A DNA stretch of 64,000 bases, taken from CAVYWD01 sp963772225. GTDB taxonomy: Bacteria; Myxococcota; Myxococcia; Myxococcales; UBA5297. The notes beneath the pieces are model-generated. The model did no database searches, was not told the DNA's origin, and was given only the letters and a program-made list of their open reading frames with translations. Where the stretch lies: assembly GCA_963772225.1 (NCBI GenBank), contig CAVYWD010000011.1:372001-436000 (forward strand), read 5' to 3'. This document shows positions 26,212-35,863 of the stretch, in pieces. How positions within the stretch are numbered: position 1 is the first letter of the stretch; each line of letters starts with the position of its first letter. Made by a program: the position numbers and the translations under genes.

Positions 26212-26311
26212 GTCGCAATCCAACGTTCTCTGGTTGCCGAGCCCTGGTCCCACCCAATGGACCTCCGGTTCGCCTAGCGCCATCTTCCTCATCCCACACT
26301 TCCTGAAGCGC

Positions 26312-26767
26312 TCATAGTGCCTTCGGCAGGACGCCCTTGAGCATCGCGTTGTCGCGCTCGATGGCGACCATCGCGTCGTCGAGGAGCTTGCCGATGGTCG
26401 GCTGCGTCGCGCGCCCCTGGAGGAACGACCAGCGCGCCTCCTTGGGCACCCAGAAGATGTTCTCGGCTTGGTACTCGTCGCGGTCTTCGGGATCGGCGCC
26501 CGCCTTCCGGTCGGCCTCGAGCGCGGCGTGCTTCTCCTCGAATGCGTCCGAGATGTACTTGAGGAAGATGAGCCCCAGGACGACGTGCTTGTACTCGGCC
26601 GCGTCCATGTTGTTGCGGAGCTTGTCCGCCATCTGCCAGAGCTTCTCCTCGAAGCCGACAATGGCGTCGCCCTTCAGGCCGCTCCCGCTCTTCTCCAGCG
26701 GCGAACCCGCGCTCGTCGCCTTCGGCGGGCGCCCGCGCCTCTTCGGCGCGCCGTCAGTCTTCGCCAT
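26312..26767 (-). pseudogene. hsdM: 5-prime stub of type I methyltransferase hsdM
   Basis: 151 residues equal to the N-terminal helical domain of HsdM, the modification subunit of type I restriction systems. The stretch FEEKLWQMADKLRNNMDAAE is followed by YKHVVLGLIFLKYISDAFEE and AIERDNAMLKGVLPK, where family similarity stops two residues before the stop codon. A full HsdM has about 500 residues; the SAM-binding and NPPF catalytic regions are missing. A basic, AT-hook-like RRGRPPK lies near the N-terminus. A GGGAG site precedes the start. With the hsdR stub this defines the two ends of a gutted restriction operon. Confidence 0.8.
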
Positions 26768-26959
26768 CTTGCTCTCCCTCTAAGCTGCGCGGCCCCGGGG
26801 TCGTAGGACGCCATCGGTTCCGACGTCAGGCCATCTTATTCCACAGGCCCCAACGGCTGTTCGAGGATCGCCGCCTGCCCTCGAGACGCGCTCCCCTCTC
26901 AATCTGCTAGCGTCATCCACGCGGCCGAAGCGCGGCCCGTCTTCTCGAGAAGGAGCGCC

Positions 26960-28391
<1,432 letters not shown>

Positions 28392-28578
28392 AAGGCCGCG
28401 CGGGGAAAACTGGGACGCCCGCCTGGAGGCGACCGTGGCGATTCGCCGCCCCAGGAGCCCCCCGCTTCGGCGGCGGCCTCGGGAATTCGCGGTGTTCGGC
28501 TCTGGCACATGACGTGAAGAACTCGGCGCCAGACACTCGCAGGCAGCGCCTGCGCCATTCCAGGTAAGGAGTCACACC

Positions 28579-28968
28579 ATGCGTAAGATCCTGTTTGCAC
28601 TCTCCGCGACTCTGCCGCTCGCGCTCTCGTCCGCCGCCCTCGCCAGCACTTCGGCCAGCGCGACGCCGGCGAGCCCCAAGGCCAAGGTCCACAAGGTGGC
28701 GGCAGCCAAGGCCGAGCCGGCGCCTGAAGTCGCCAAGCCCGCGACCGCGGCGGAGCCGGCGAAGGTCGACGCCGCCAAGGAGCCTGCGAAGGCCGAGCAC
28801 AAGGCGCATCACACGCCGCCCGCGAAGGTCGACGCCGCCAAGGCGCCCGCCAAGGCTGAGGCCACCAAGGCGGAGCCCGGGAAGGCCCCCGCGAAGGCCG
28901 AGGCCGCGAAGACCGAGCCGGGCAAAGCGCCCGCCAAGGCCGAGACCGTCCCTGCCGCCAAGCCGTAG
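28579..28968 (+). CDS. secreted Ala/Lys/Pro-rich low-complexity protein
   Basis: A 129-residue protein with a clear signal peptide (MRKILFALSATLPLALSSAA, cleavage near ALA-S). The rest is built from Ala, Lys, Glu and Pro in imperfect repeats of the type AKAEPGKAPAKAEAAK, repeated three times towards the C-terminus. Such tails are disordered and may bind anionic polymers; no enzyme motif exists. An AAGGAG site precedes the ATG and a strong hairpin terminator follows, so it is a monocistronic and probably well expressed gene. The repeat could cause length variation between strains. Function unknown. Confidence 0.6.
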   Translation: MRKILFALSATLPLALSSAALASTSASATPASPKAKVHKVAAAKAEPAPEVAKPATAAEPAKVDAAKEPAKAEHKAHHTPPAKVDAAKAPAKAEATKAEPGKAPAKAEAAKTEPGKAPAKAETVPAAKP

Positions 28969-29023
28969 TCGGCGATTTCCCAAGGCGCCCGGCCCGCCAT
29001 CTCACAGCGTCTGGCCGGCGTCG

Positions 29024-29069
29024 AGCCGCGGCTCCCGATTCACACCGGGAGCCGCGGCTTCTTTCTTTC
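29024..29069 (+). terminator. rho-independent terminator
   Basis: A perfect 14-bp stem (AGCCGCGGCTCCCG pairs with 29046-29059) encloses an 8-base loop and is followed by TCTTTCTTT. It lies 56 bases after the secreted Ala/Lys-rich gene and ends that transcript before the thioesterase gene. Confidence 0.85.
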
Positions 29070-29123
29070 CGAGCTTGCGGCGAATTGACCGCCGCTCCGC
29101 GCGCCGGATTAAGCTCCCCGCCC

Positions 29124-29549
29124 ATGGACGTCAAAGCCATCATTCAACGCGACCGCTTCGCCGCGCAGGCCGGCATCGAGCTCCTCGAGGTGCAAGAGGG
29201 CTTCGCCCGCGCCCGCATGAAGCTTTCCCCGAATCACCTCAACGGCGTCGACATCGTGCAGGGGGGCGCGGTGTTCACCCTGGCCGACCTGGCCTTCGCC
29301 GCGGCGGCCAATTCTCACGGTGAAGTGGCGGTCGCAGTGGACGTGAGCATCTCGTTCCTGCGCGCCGCGACCGAAGGGACGCTCTTCGCCGAGGCCACCG
29401 AGGTCTCGCGGACGAAGAAGCTCTCGACGTGCCTGGTGCGCGTCACCGACGACGCCGGCGCGCTGGTCGCGCTCTTCAAGGGCACCGCGTTTCGAAAGAG
29501 GCCCGCGCCCGCGGAGCGCGATCAGAACGGCCAGGGGAACAACACCTGA
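29124..29549 (+). CDS. PaaI-like hotdog-fold thioesterase
   Basis: A 141-residue hotdog thioesterase. The family pattern is clear: ELLEVQEGFARARMKLSPNH, then LNGVDIVQGGAVFTLADLAF (the HNG-x-x-HGG-type active-site helix, with Asn and Asp present and His replaced by Gln in QGG), and VAVDVSISFLRAATEGTLFA. These enzymes hydrolyse acyl-CoA thioesters such as phenylacetyl-CoA intermediates. The His-to-Gln change at QGG occurs in some homologues. The ATG at 29124 is favoured by alignment; a further upstream ATG at 29085 adds 13 unlikely residues. The 3-prime end overlaps the convergent prepilin peptidase by 28 bp. Confidence 0.8.
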   Translation: MDVKAIIQRDRFAAQAGIELLEVQEGFARARMKLSPNHLNGVDIVQGGAVFTLADLAFAAAANSHGEVAVAVDVSISFLRAATEGTLFAEATEVSRTKKLSTCLVRVTDDAGALVALFKGTAFRKRPAPAERDQNGQGNNT

Positions 29550-30415
29550 GGCAGGTGCGCGAAGTACAGGACCTCGGCCGCGCCCAGGGCCAGGAATGGG
29601 CCGAAGGGGATGGCCGTGGGGTCCGGCTTCCAGTCCTCTTCGTCGTCGCCCTGGGCGCCTGGTTTCGCCGATTCGCTGGGAGGTGCCAAGGCAGGGACTT
29701 CTTCCTGGCGCCGCGCCTCGGTCCGCCGCCGCGCGGCGACCATGGCCAGCCCGATGACCGTGCCCTGCAGCGAGGCGAGCAGGAGCACCGCCGGAAGCGC
29801 GCGCAGCCCCAAGAAGCTGCCGATGAGCGCGAAGAGCCACGGGTCGCCTCCGCCGACAGCCTCTTTCTTGAAAATCCGCTCGCCGAAGAATCCGACCAGC
29901 GCGAGGGCGGTGTACCCCACGGCGCCGGCGAGGAGCTTCCAGAGAAACGGGCCCTGCCCTTCCGCCGCCGAGAACAGCAGGCCGACGGCGATGCCGGGCC
30001 AGGTGATCTCGTGCGGCAAGAGCCAGTGGTCGAGGTCGGTCCCGGTGAGCGAGACGAGGAAGGCCATGAGGACCATCTCGCGCGCCGCGGGCAGAGAGAG
30101 GCCGTGCCGCGCGACCGCCAGCGCGCACACTAGGCCGAACCCCAGCTCGACCAGCGCGTAGCGCACCGAGAACGGCGAGAGGCACTCGGCGCACCGGCCG
30201 CGCAAGAGCGCCCAGGAGAGCACCGGGATGTTCGCTCGCGCCGGAATGGGCTTTCCACAGGAGCGGCAGTGAGAGCCGGGCCAGGCGATCGATTCACCCA
30301 GGGGCACGCGGGCAATCACCACGTTGAGAAAGCTCCCCACCGTCGCGCCGAAGGCGAAGGCGGCGCCGACGAGGAACCAGAGGGGATAACCGAAGGTCGG
30401 GAGAGCGTCGATCAC
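29522..30415 (-). CDS. pilD: prepilin peptidase (type IV leader peptidase)
   Basis: A 297-residue integral membrane aspartyl protease that cleaves and methylates type IV prepilins and pseudopilins. The N-terminal part has GATVGSFLNVVIARVPLGES and a four-Cys zinc loop (CRSCGKPIPARANIP then GRCAEC). The catalytic aspartates lie in GTDLDHWLLPHEITWPG and VGGGDPWLFALIGSFLG. A polar, acidic insert of about 35 residues precedes the last helix, which is unusual for the family. The GTG at 30415 fits the conserved N-terminus, though no good ribosome site is visible; an ATG at 30508 is the alternative. Myxobacterial type IV pili require this enzyme. It stands alone here. Confidence 0.9.
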   Translation of the reverse strand: MIDALPTFGYPLWFLVGAAFAFGATVGSFLNVVIARVPLGESIAWPGSHCRSCGKPIPARANIPVLSWALLRGRCAECLSPFSVRYALVELGFGLVCALAVARHGLSLPAAREMVLMAFLVSLTGTDLDHWLLPHEITWPGIAVGLLFSAAEGQGPFLWKLLAGAVGYTALALVGFFGERIFKKEAVGGGDPWLFALIGSFLGLRALPAVLLLASLQGTVIGLAMVAARRRTEARRQEEVPALAPPSESAKPGAQGDDEEDWKPDPTAIPFGPFLALGAAEVLYFAHLPQVLFPWPF

Positions 30416-31008
30416 GGAGGTGGGGCTCAGCTTACCCAAGCCCGCCGGGCCGCGGCGAGCGGCATGATCGGCTCGGCTCGGCCCAAGGGCGCGCGCCGCC
30501 GCCTGCAAGGCGGGCGACCGGCCGCCGGGTCGGCCGACTCTCGAGCGGCCGCAGCATTTCCGAGTCCTGGGAGGGGAGGCCGCTGGAGGCCTTGGCCCTG
30601 CGCTATGCTCATTTGGCAGGCCTTTTTTGGCCTGCGCGTTGGGAAGCGGGCCCAGCAGGCTCCGCGGCCCCCGAAAGGCCTTGAGGGCGCGAGCGTGGAT
30701 GCACTCGAGTCAAGTTTTGCCGAGCCGGATTTGCCCTGAGAACTATCAACCATTGACCGACTATCAACCATCGACGCGAGGATGCGCCGCGCCCTCTCCA
30801 ACATGCCTCGTCGGTCTGAGGCGCAACCTCGCTAGCTAGAGGCCTTGAGGGCGAGAACGTGATGCACTTGAGTCAAGTTTTGCCGAGCCGGATTTGCGCC
30901 GAGAACTATCAACCATTGACTATCAACCATCGACGCGAGGATGCACCGCGCCCTCTCCAACATGCCTCGTCGGTCTGAGGCGCAACCTCGCTAGCGATTG
31001 AGGGACGA
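30416..31008. other. 593-base intergenic region
   Basis: No convincing gene is seen. A hairpin of perfect 7-base arms (GCAGGCC/GGCCTGC) around a six-T loop lies at 30616-30635. The 3-prime half is a tandem duplication (30676-30995) that runs up to the galT start. Confidence 0.5.
30676..30995. repeat. tandem duplication of about 160 bp upstream of galT
   Basis: Copy 1 (30676-30836) and copy 2 (30840-30995) both run from AGGCCTTGAGGGCG to CAACCTCGCTAGC with few differences. Each contains an internal double ACTATCAACCAT. The second copy ends 13 bases before galT, so the galT leader is duplicated. It is lower in GC than the neighbouring genes. Confidence 0.85.
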
Positions 31009-32004
31009 ATGCCCGAGCTCCGCAAGGACCCCATCATCGGACGCTGGGTGATCATCGCCACCGAACGCGCCAAGCGCCCCACCGATTTCGCCGCGACCAA
31101 GGTGGTGCAGAAGGGCGGCTTCTGCCCGTTCTGCCCCGGCAACGAGGGCAAGACCCCTCCCGAGGTGCTCGCCTATCGGAACGGCTCGGCCGCCAACGCG
31201 CCCGGCTGGAGCCTTCGCGTGATCCCCAACCGCTACCCGGCGCTCATGATCGAAGGCGACCTCCGCAAGGAGGGCGACGGGATGTACGACAAGATGAACG
31301 GCGTCGGGGCCCACGAGGTGATCATCGAGAGCCCCGACCACCAGAAGAGCCTGGCCGATCTCTCCGAGCGCCAGGTCGAAGACGTGCTCTGGTCCTACCG
31401 CGACCGCATCGTCGATCTGCGGCGGGACACGCGCTTCAAGTACGTGCTCATCTTCAAGAACCACGGCGAGTCGGCCGGCGCCTCGCTGGAGCACACGCAC
31501 AGCCAGCTCATCGCCCTGCCCATCGTGCCTCGCATGGTGCGCGAAGAGCTCGACGGCGCGCACGCCCACTACCAGGCCAAGGAGCGCTGCATCTTCTGCG
31601 ACATCGTCCGCCAGGAGAAAAAGGACCGCATCCGGATGATCCTCGAGAATGACGAGATGGTCGTCGTCGCTCCCTGGGCGCCGCGGAGCCCGTTCGAAAC
31701 CTGGATCCTCCCGAAGAACCACTTGTCGAGCTTCGAGGAATGCCAGAAGGCCGAGTTCCACGGCCTGGCCAACGCGCTGCGCTCCACGCTTCGAAAGCTC
31801 GACGCCGCGCTCCAGCGCCCGCCGTACAACTTCGTCCTCCACACGGCCCCGCTCAACGAGCGCGCCCTGCCCCACTACCATTGGCACTTCGAGGTGGCTC
31901 CCACCCTGACCAAGGCCGCGGGATTCGAGGCGGGCACTGGCTTCTTCATCAACCCGACGCCGCCCGAGGAGGCCGCCGAGGCCCTGCGCCGCGTCGAGCC
32001 GTAG
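31009..32004 (+). CDS. galT: galactose-1-phosphate uridylyltransferase-like (HIT superfamily)
   Basis: A 331-residue nucleotidyl-transferase of the GalT branch. It begins ELRKDPIIGRWVIIATERAK, has a zinc pair CPFC and a second in RCIFCDI, and an active site LEHTHSQLIALPIVP with H162-T-H164-S-Q166 (H164 is the covalent nucleophile by family analogy). VLHTAPLNERALPHYHWHFE supplies the second HIT-like half. This HxHxQ form is shared by GalT enzymes outside enterobacteria and by ADP-glucose phosphorylases, so the sugar nucleotide used is not certain. No other Leloir gene is adjacent. A tandem repeat precedes the start. Confidence 0.85.
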   Translation: MPELRKDPIIGRWVIIATERAKRPTDFAATKVVQKGGFCPFCPGNEGKTPPEVLAYRNGSAANAPGWSLRVIPNRYPALMIEGDLRKEGDGMYDKMNGVGAHEVIIESPDHQKSLADLSERQVEDVLWSYRDRIVDLRRDTRFKYVLIFKNHGESAGASLEHTHSQLIALPIVPRMVREELDGAHAHYQAKERCIFCDIVRQEKKDRIRMILENDEMVVVAPWAPRSPFETWILPKNHLSSFEECQKAEFHGLANALRSTLRKLDAALQRPPYNFVLHTAPLNERALPHYHWHFEVAPTLTKAAGFEAGTGFFINPTPPEEAAEALRRVEP

Positions 32005-32142
32005 AGGGCGAGCGGCGCGGCCGCGGCCCTGGAACGACCGCCTGCGAGCGCTGAGGCCTGCGGCCACCGGAAGGGCCTTCAGGCTGCCCCGCGCATTTAT
32101 CCTAAGGGAGAGCGGCGCCGCCCGTGTAGAATCCCCGCGCAC

Positions 32143-33759
32143 ATGAGCCCATCCACCCCGAAGTATTCCCCGCTGCCCGCCGGCAAGCCGACGCGCTTCG
32201 GCAATCTCGAGCTGACGCTCGGCCCCGCCATCGAGCTCGCCGGCGGGGGCGTCTGGCGCATCGGCACGGCCAAGGAAGGCGCCTTCCATCGGGTCCTCGA
32301 GTTCCCGGCGCCCGAGGTTCCGGCCTCGCTCGCTCAGGCCGCCAAGATCCCCGGCGTCGCCTCTGTGGTGGCCGAGCTCAAGGACGACCAGCGGACCGCC
32401 TTCGCCCTCCGCCCCGCGCCGGGACCGACCCTCGACTGGGTCCTCCGCCGCGCCGAGGCGCTGCCCCTCCTCGACCTTTCGCTCATCGGCTCGCTGGCCG
32501 ACCTCTTCCAAGCGGTGCACGAGACCGGTTTGACGTTCGGCGCCGTGAGCGCAGCCATGTTCTCGATGGACGGCGCCGGCCGCGTGCTCCTCGAGGATCC
32601 AGAGGCGCTTCGAGCCCCCGGCCAGCCTGCGCCGACGGCTGGGTCGCTGACCGCGCCCGAGGTCGCCGCGGGCGCGCCGGCGGACGCGCGCTCCGACCAG
32701 TACAGCATGGCCGCGCTCGCCTACGCGCTCCTGGTGGGCCGCCCGACCCGCGAGCGCTCCGACTTCCCCCCGCCTCGCATCTGGCGCCCCGCCCTGCCCC
32801 ACGGCGCCGTCACCGCCCTGAGCCGCGCGACCAGCCAGGACCCCGCCGAGCGCTACCCGAGCTGCCGCGCGTTCCTGGAGGATTTGAAGGCGCGCTGCGC
32901 CCCCGCCGGCCAGAGCCCGCGGAACCTGGAAATGGGCGCCGCCACTGCCATCGGCCGACTCAAGAGCCAGCAGATGCCGGTGAACCAGGACGCCTTCTTC
33001 ATCGGCTACGACGAGAAGGCCCGGCGCGGCCTGGTGCTCGTCGCCGACGGCGTCTCCACGGCGGACGTCGGCTCGGGCGACCTCGCGTCCGGGCTCTTGC
33101 GCGACGCGGTGAAGAACGCCTGGGAGGGGCCGGTCGGCGACATCCTCCGCAGCCACAAGGGCTCCTTGCCCGAGGACTGGCCCAAGACCGCGCTGGACGC
33201 CATCCTCGAGGACGCCAACGCGCGCATCTTCGCCTTCCTCAAGCAGCCCATCTTCGTCGGGTCCCTCGGGCCGTCCACCCACCCGCCCGGCTCCACCGCC
33301 GTGCTCTGCGTCCTCGACGCCGACAAGATGACGGTCGCCAACGTCGGCGACAGCCGGCTCTACCTCCTGCGCAAGGGCGCGCTCGAGCAGATGAGCGTGG
33401 ACCAGGACCTGCGGACCGAGGTGCTGCGCGCCGGGCGCGATCCGCGCGCCGCCGGCGACCCTTCCGTCCTGGGCGCGCTCGCCCACAGCGTCGGGAACTT
33501 CCTCTTCGACAACCAGGGCGGCATCAACCTGCGGCCCATCCAGCCCGACATCTTCACGCTCTGGCTTCGGGCGGGCGACCGGCTGCTCGTCTGCTCGGAC
33601 GGCGTCCCCGACTGCCTGGGAGACGGCTACGAGGCGACGGTCACCCGCGAGCTCGCGGCAGACTCCGGCGCCGAGGCCATCGCCCAGAAGCTCTGCGAGC
33701 TGGCCGACGAGGCCTTGGGCGCGGACAACATCACCGCGCTCATCCTCCTGGCCCGCTGA
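32143..33759 (+). CDS. PP2C-type Ser/Thr phosphatase with N-terminal pseudokinase
   Basis: A 538-residue two-part protein. Residues 270-538 are a PP2C phosphatase: PVNQDAFFIGYD, LVLVADGVSTADVGSG (metal Asp residues 283 and 302), VANVGDSRLYLL, LLVCSDGVPDCLG and ADNITALILL. Residues 20-250 follow a kinase C-lobe outline (LTAPEVAAGAPADARSDQYS, SMAALAYALLVGRPT) but lack HRD, DFG and the ATP lysine, so this is a pseudokinase. It probably docks or regulates a kinase and lets the phosphatase reverse its action. The next gene, 47 bp downstream, is a Ser/Thr kinase, the expected partner. It is cytosolic; no signal or membrane helix is seen. Confidence 0.88.
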   Translation: MSPSTPKYSPLPAGKPTRFGNLELTLGPAIELAGGGVWRIGTAKEGAFHRVLEFPAPEVPASLAQAAKIPGVASVVAELKDDQRTAFALRPAPGPTLDWVLRRAEALPLLDLSLIGSLADLFQAVHETGLTFGAVSAAMFSMDGAGRVLLEDPEALRAPGQPAPTAGSLTAPEVAAGAPADARSDQYSMAALAYALLVGRPTRERSDFPPPRIWRPALPHGAVTALSRATSQDPAERYPSCRAFLEDLKARCAPAGQSPRNLEMGAATAIGRLKSQQMPVNQDAFFIGYDEKARRGLVLVADGVSTADVGSGDLASGLLRDAVKNAWEGPVGDILRSHKGSLPEDWPKTALDAILEDANARIFAFLKQPIFVGSLGPSTHPPGSTAVLCVLDADKMTVANVGDSRLYLLRKGALEQMSVDQDLRTEVLRAGRDPRAAGDPSVLGALAHSVGNFLFDNQGGINLRPIQPDIFTLWLRAGDRLLVCSDGVPDCLGDGYEATVTRELAADSGAEAIAQKLCELADEALGADNITALILLAR

Positions 33760-33806
33760 CGGGGACGCCCCTGGTCCCCGGGCCGCGCTGAAGGAGCCGA
33801 AGGTCG

Positions 33807-34724
33807 ATGGGCACGGAGACGGAGCTCGGCGGATACACCCTGGTCGAACGCATCGCCACCGGCGGAATGGCGGAGATCTACCGCGCCCGCCTGGTGGGCG
33901 AGGTTGCGCCCGGCTCCGAGGAGCCGGCGGAGGTGGCGCTCAAGCGCCTCTCGCCGACCTGGCGCGCCGAGCAGGGGTACGTGGACGCCTTCGTTTCCGA
34001 AGGAAAGTTGGGCGTGCGCCTGAGGCATCCGAACCTGGTGCGCACCTTCAAGCTGTTCAAGAAGGGGCTCGACTACTTCATGGTGCAGGAGCTGGTCGAG
34101 GGGGCCTCCGCGGCGCAGCTCGCCGAGAAGGCCCACGCCCGCGGCACCCCCCTGGCGCCGGCGGGTGCGGTGTGGATCGCCCTCAACCTGCTCCGGGGCC
34201 TGGAGGCCCTGCACAAGCTGCGCTACGCCGAGGGCGCCGCGACGACCGTGCACTGCGACGTCAACCCGTCGAACGTCCTGGTGTCGAGGCAGGGCGAGGT
34301 CAAGCTCACGGACTTCGGCGTGGCGACACCCGACGGGAGCCCCGCCGTCGGCGCGGGCGGCTCCATCCGCGGGACGCTCGGGTACATGCCGCCGGAGCAG
34401 GTGCTGGGCAAGCCGGTCGACCGGCGGTCGGATCTCTTCGCGGTCGGGGTGATGCTCTGGGAGCTCTTGGCCAATCGCCGGCTCATCGACGCCGCGAGCC
34501 CCTACGAGGCGATGCAGCGCGCCCGGGAGTGCTACGTCCCGCTGCTCTCGGGCCTGCGGAGCGACCTGCCCGACCTGCTCGTGCAAATCGTCCGCAAGGC
34601 GGTTTTCGCCAACGCCTCGCTGCGCTTTCAGGACACCTCCGAATTCGCCACTGCGCTCGAGGTCCTCGCGAAGCGTGCGGGGCTTCCGCTCTCGGGCGAG
34701 AGCGTCGCCGCCGAGGTCGCATGA
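33807..34724 (+). CDS. Ser/Thr protein kinase with HCD catalytic loop
   Basis: A 305-residue kinase with little outside the catalytic domain. It has a glycine loop IATGGMAEIYRA, the ATP lysine K46 in VALKRL, the catalytic loop HCDVNPSNVL (D151 and N156 present, Arg of HRD replaced by Cys150), LTDFGVAT (D169) and YMPPEQ. Loss of the HRD arginine suggests activity independent of activation-loop phosphorylation. There is no transmembrane helix, so it is a soluble kinase. It lies between the pseudokinase-PP2C and a lipoprotein gene whose start overlaps its stop (ATGA). Substrates are unknown. Confidence 0.9.
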   Translation: MGTETELGGYTLVERIATGGMAEIYRARLVGEVAPGSEEPAEVALKRLSPTWRAEQGYVDAFVSEGKLGVRLRHPNLVRTFKLFKKGLDYFMVQELVEGASAAQLAEKAHARGTPLAPAGAVWIALNLLRGLEALHKLRYAEGAATTVHCDVNPSNVLVSRQGEVKLTDFGVATPDGSPAVGAGGSIRGTLGYMPPEQVLGKPVDRRSDLFAVGVMLWELLANRRLIDAASPYEAMQRARECYVPLLSGLRSDLPDLLVQIVRKAVFANASLRFQDTSEFATALEVLAKRAGLPLSGESVAAEVA

Positions 34725-35194
34725 GAGGTCGACTCGCGCGCGCCCTGGTTGCCTCGGCGCTGGTCTCTTGCGCGACGGGGCCGTCCGCGCGCGTGCTCGG
34801 GCGCGAGGTGGCCCCGGCCGCCGAGGTGGTCGAGCTGGTCGCCCGCGCGTTCAATCGCTCGCACGCCGAGCTCTTTCTCGCGCTGGAGGTGCTCAATCCG
34901 GGCGACGAGCTGTCGCTCGACCGCGCCAAGTACGAGGTGCTCCTCGAGGGGCGCCCGTTCGCCGCTGGCGTCATGGCTCTCCAGGCGCACGTGCCGGCCC
35001 GCGCGAGCGCACGCCTGGCCGTCGAGCTATCGCTCGCCTATCTGGACGTGCCTCTGGCGGCCCGAGCGAAGGTCGAGCGCGGCGAGCCGCTGGAAGTCGT
35101 GGCGCGCGGCGCCCTGGACGCGCGGGGGCGCAGCATCGCCTTCGCCGCAGAGGCGTCCCTCGTGGCCAAGGCCGAGGGCGGGCAGGAGCTCTGA
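34721..35194 (+). CDS. LEA14/WHy-like lipoprotein
   Basis: A 157-residue protein with a lipoprotein signal (MRGRLARALVASALVSC, lipobox LVSC). The mature part has one LEA14/WHy-like beta domain: HAELFLALEVLNPGDELSLD, KYEVLLEGRPFAAGVMALQ and ARLAVELSLAYLDV. Such domains bind or stabilise envelope components under stress. The start overlaps the kinase stop by four bases (ATGA), so it is translationally coupled and should be envelope-located output or sensor of the kinase cluster. The latter is inference. The Cys gives good support for the start. Confidence 0.65.
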   Translation: MRGRLARALVASALVSCATGPSARVLGREVAPAAEVVELVARAFNRSHAELFLALEVLNPGDELSLDRAKYEVLLEGRPFAAGVMALQAHVPARASARLAVELSLAYLDVPLAARAKVERGEPLEVVARGALDARGRSIAFAAEASLVAKAEGGQEL

Positions 35195-35320
35195 ATGCGC
35201 CGGAAAGCGGAGCGCCACGGCACGCCAGTCGATTCGCAGGGCGCCCCTTGCCCCTTCCCTGATCGATTGCTTCCCAGAATCGTCGTGCGGCACGACGACA
35301 GGCCGCGCTAAGGAGTCGCC

Positions 35321-35863
35321 ATGGAGCTCTTGGCCAAGACCCGCCTTCCGTTCCCCCGGCCCATCGTCTTCGAGACTTACCGCGACCTCATGCCCGAGGT
35401 GACGCCGTACCTGCCGAACATCGCCTCCATCGTCGTGAAGGAGCGCTCGGGCGGCAACGAGCGCGTGCACCTGGCCAACGTGTGGACCGCGAAGGCCGAG
35501 CTGCCTTCCCTCGCCAGGAAGTTCGTCAAAGACGAGATGCTTTCGTGGACGGACTCCGCCGACTGGGATCAGGCGGGGTGGATCTGCCGCTGGAAGATCG
35601 AGACGCACGCCTTCCCCGGCCTGGTGGAGTGCTCGGGAACCACGTCCTTCGCCCCGAGCGGCGACGGCACGGAGATCGAATTCCGCGGCGACCTCGTCCT
35701 GCACCTGGAGAGGGCGCACATCCCGCGGCTGCTCGCCGGGACCGTCGGCCCGCTCATCGAGAAGCTCATCGTGAACAGCCTCAGGCCGAATCTCCTCTCC
35801 ACCGGCGAGGCCGTGGCGCGGTACTTGGCGGCCAAGCGCCCCAGCGGCTCCAGCGGGACCTGA
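35321..35863 (+). CDS. SRPBCC/START-like domain protein
   Basis: A 180-residue protein with the helix-grip pattern of the SRPBCC superfamily: LPFPRPIVFETYRDLMPEVT, then strands GNERVHLANVWTAK, WICRWKIETHAFPGLVECSG and GTEIEFRGDLVLH, and a long C-terminal helix KLIVNSLRPNLLSTGEAVAR. Such folds bind hydrophobic ligands or act as cyclases and lipid carriers. No catalytic residue is recognisable and the ligand is unknown. It follows the lipoprotein gene on the same strand after 126 bp. An AAGGAG site precedes the ATG. Confidence 0.65.
   Translation: MELLAKTRLPFPRPIVFETYRDLMPEVTPYLPNIASIVVKERSGGNERVHLANVWTAKAELPSLARKFVKDEMLSWTDSADWDQAGWICRWKIETHAFPGLVECSGTTSFAPSGDGTEIEFRGDLVLHLERAHIPRLLAGTVGPLIEKLIVNSLRPNLLSTGEAVARYLAAKRPSGSSGT

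Noticed and set aside
22985..26320. Integrase-type genomic island with att sites
   Set aside because: No integrase, tRNA gene or flanking direct repeat was found at the islet edges, so only composition supports transfer.
30616..30635. Hairpin GCAGGCC-T6-GGCCTGC as a terminator
   Set aside because: The T run is in the loop, not after the stem, and no gene ends nearby on either strand.
30991..33486. An 831-codon minus-strand open frame across galT and the PP2C gene
   Set aside because: It spans two genes with clear family motifs on the plus strand and has no similarity itself.
34172..35194. Long 340-codon frame covering the lipoprotein
   Set aside because: The first 180 codons overlap the kinase in another frame. 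The lipobox start at 34721, coupled to the kinase stop, is far more likely.
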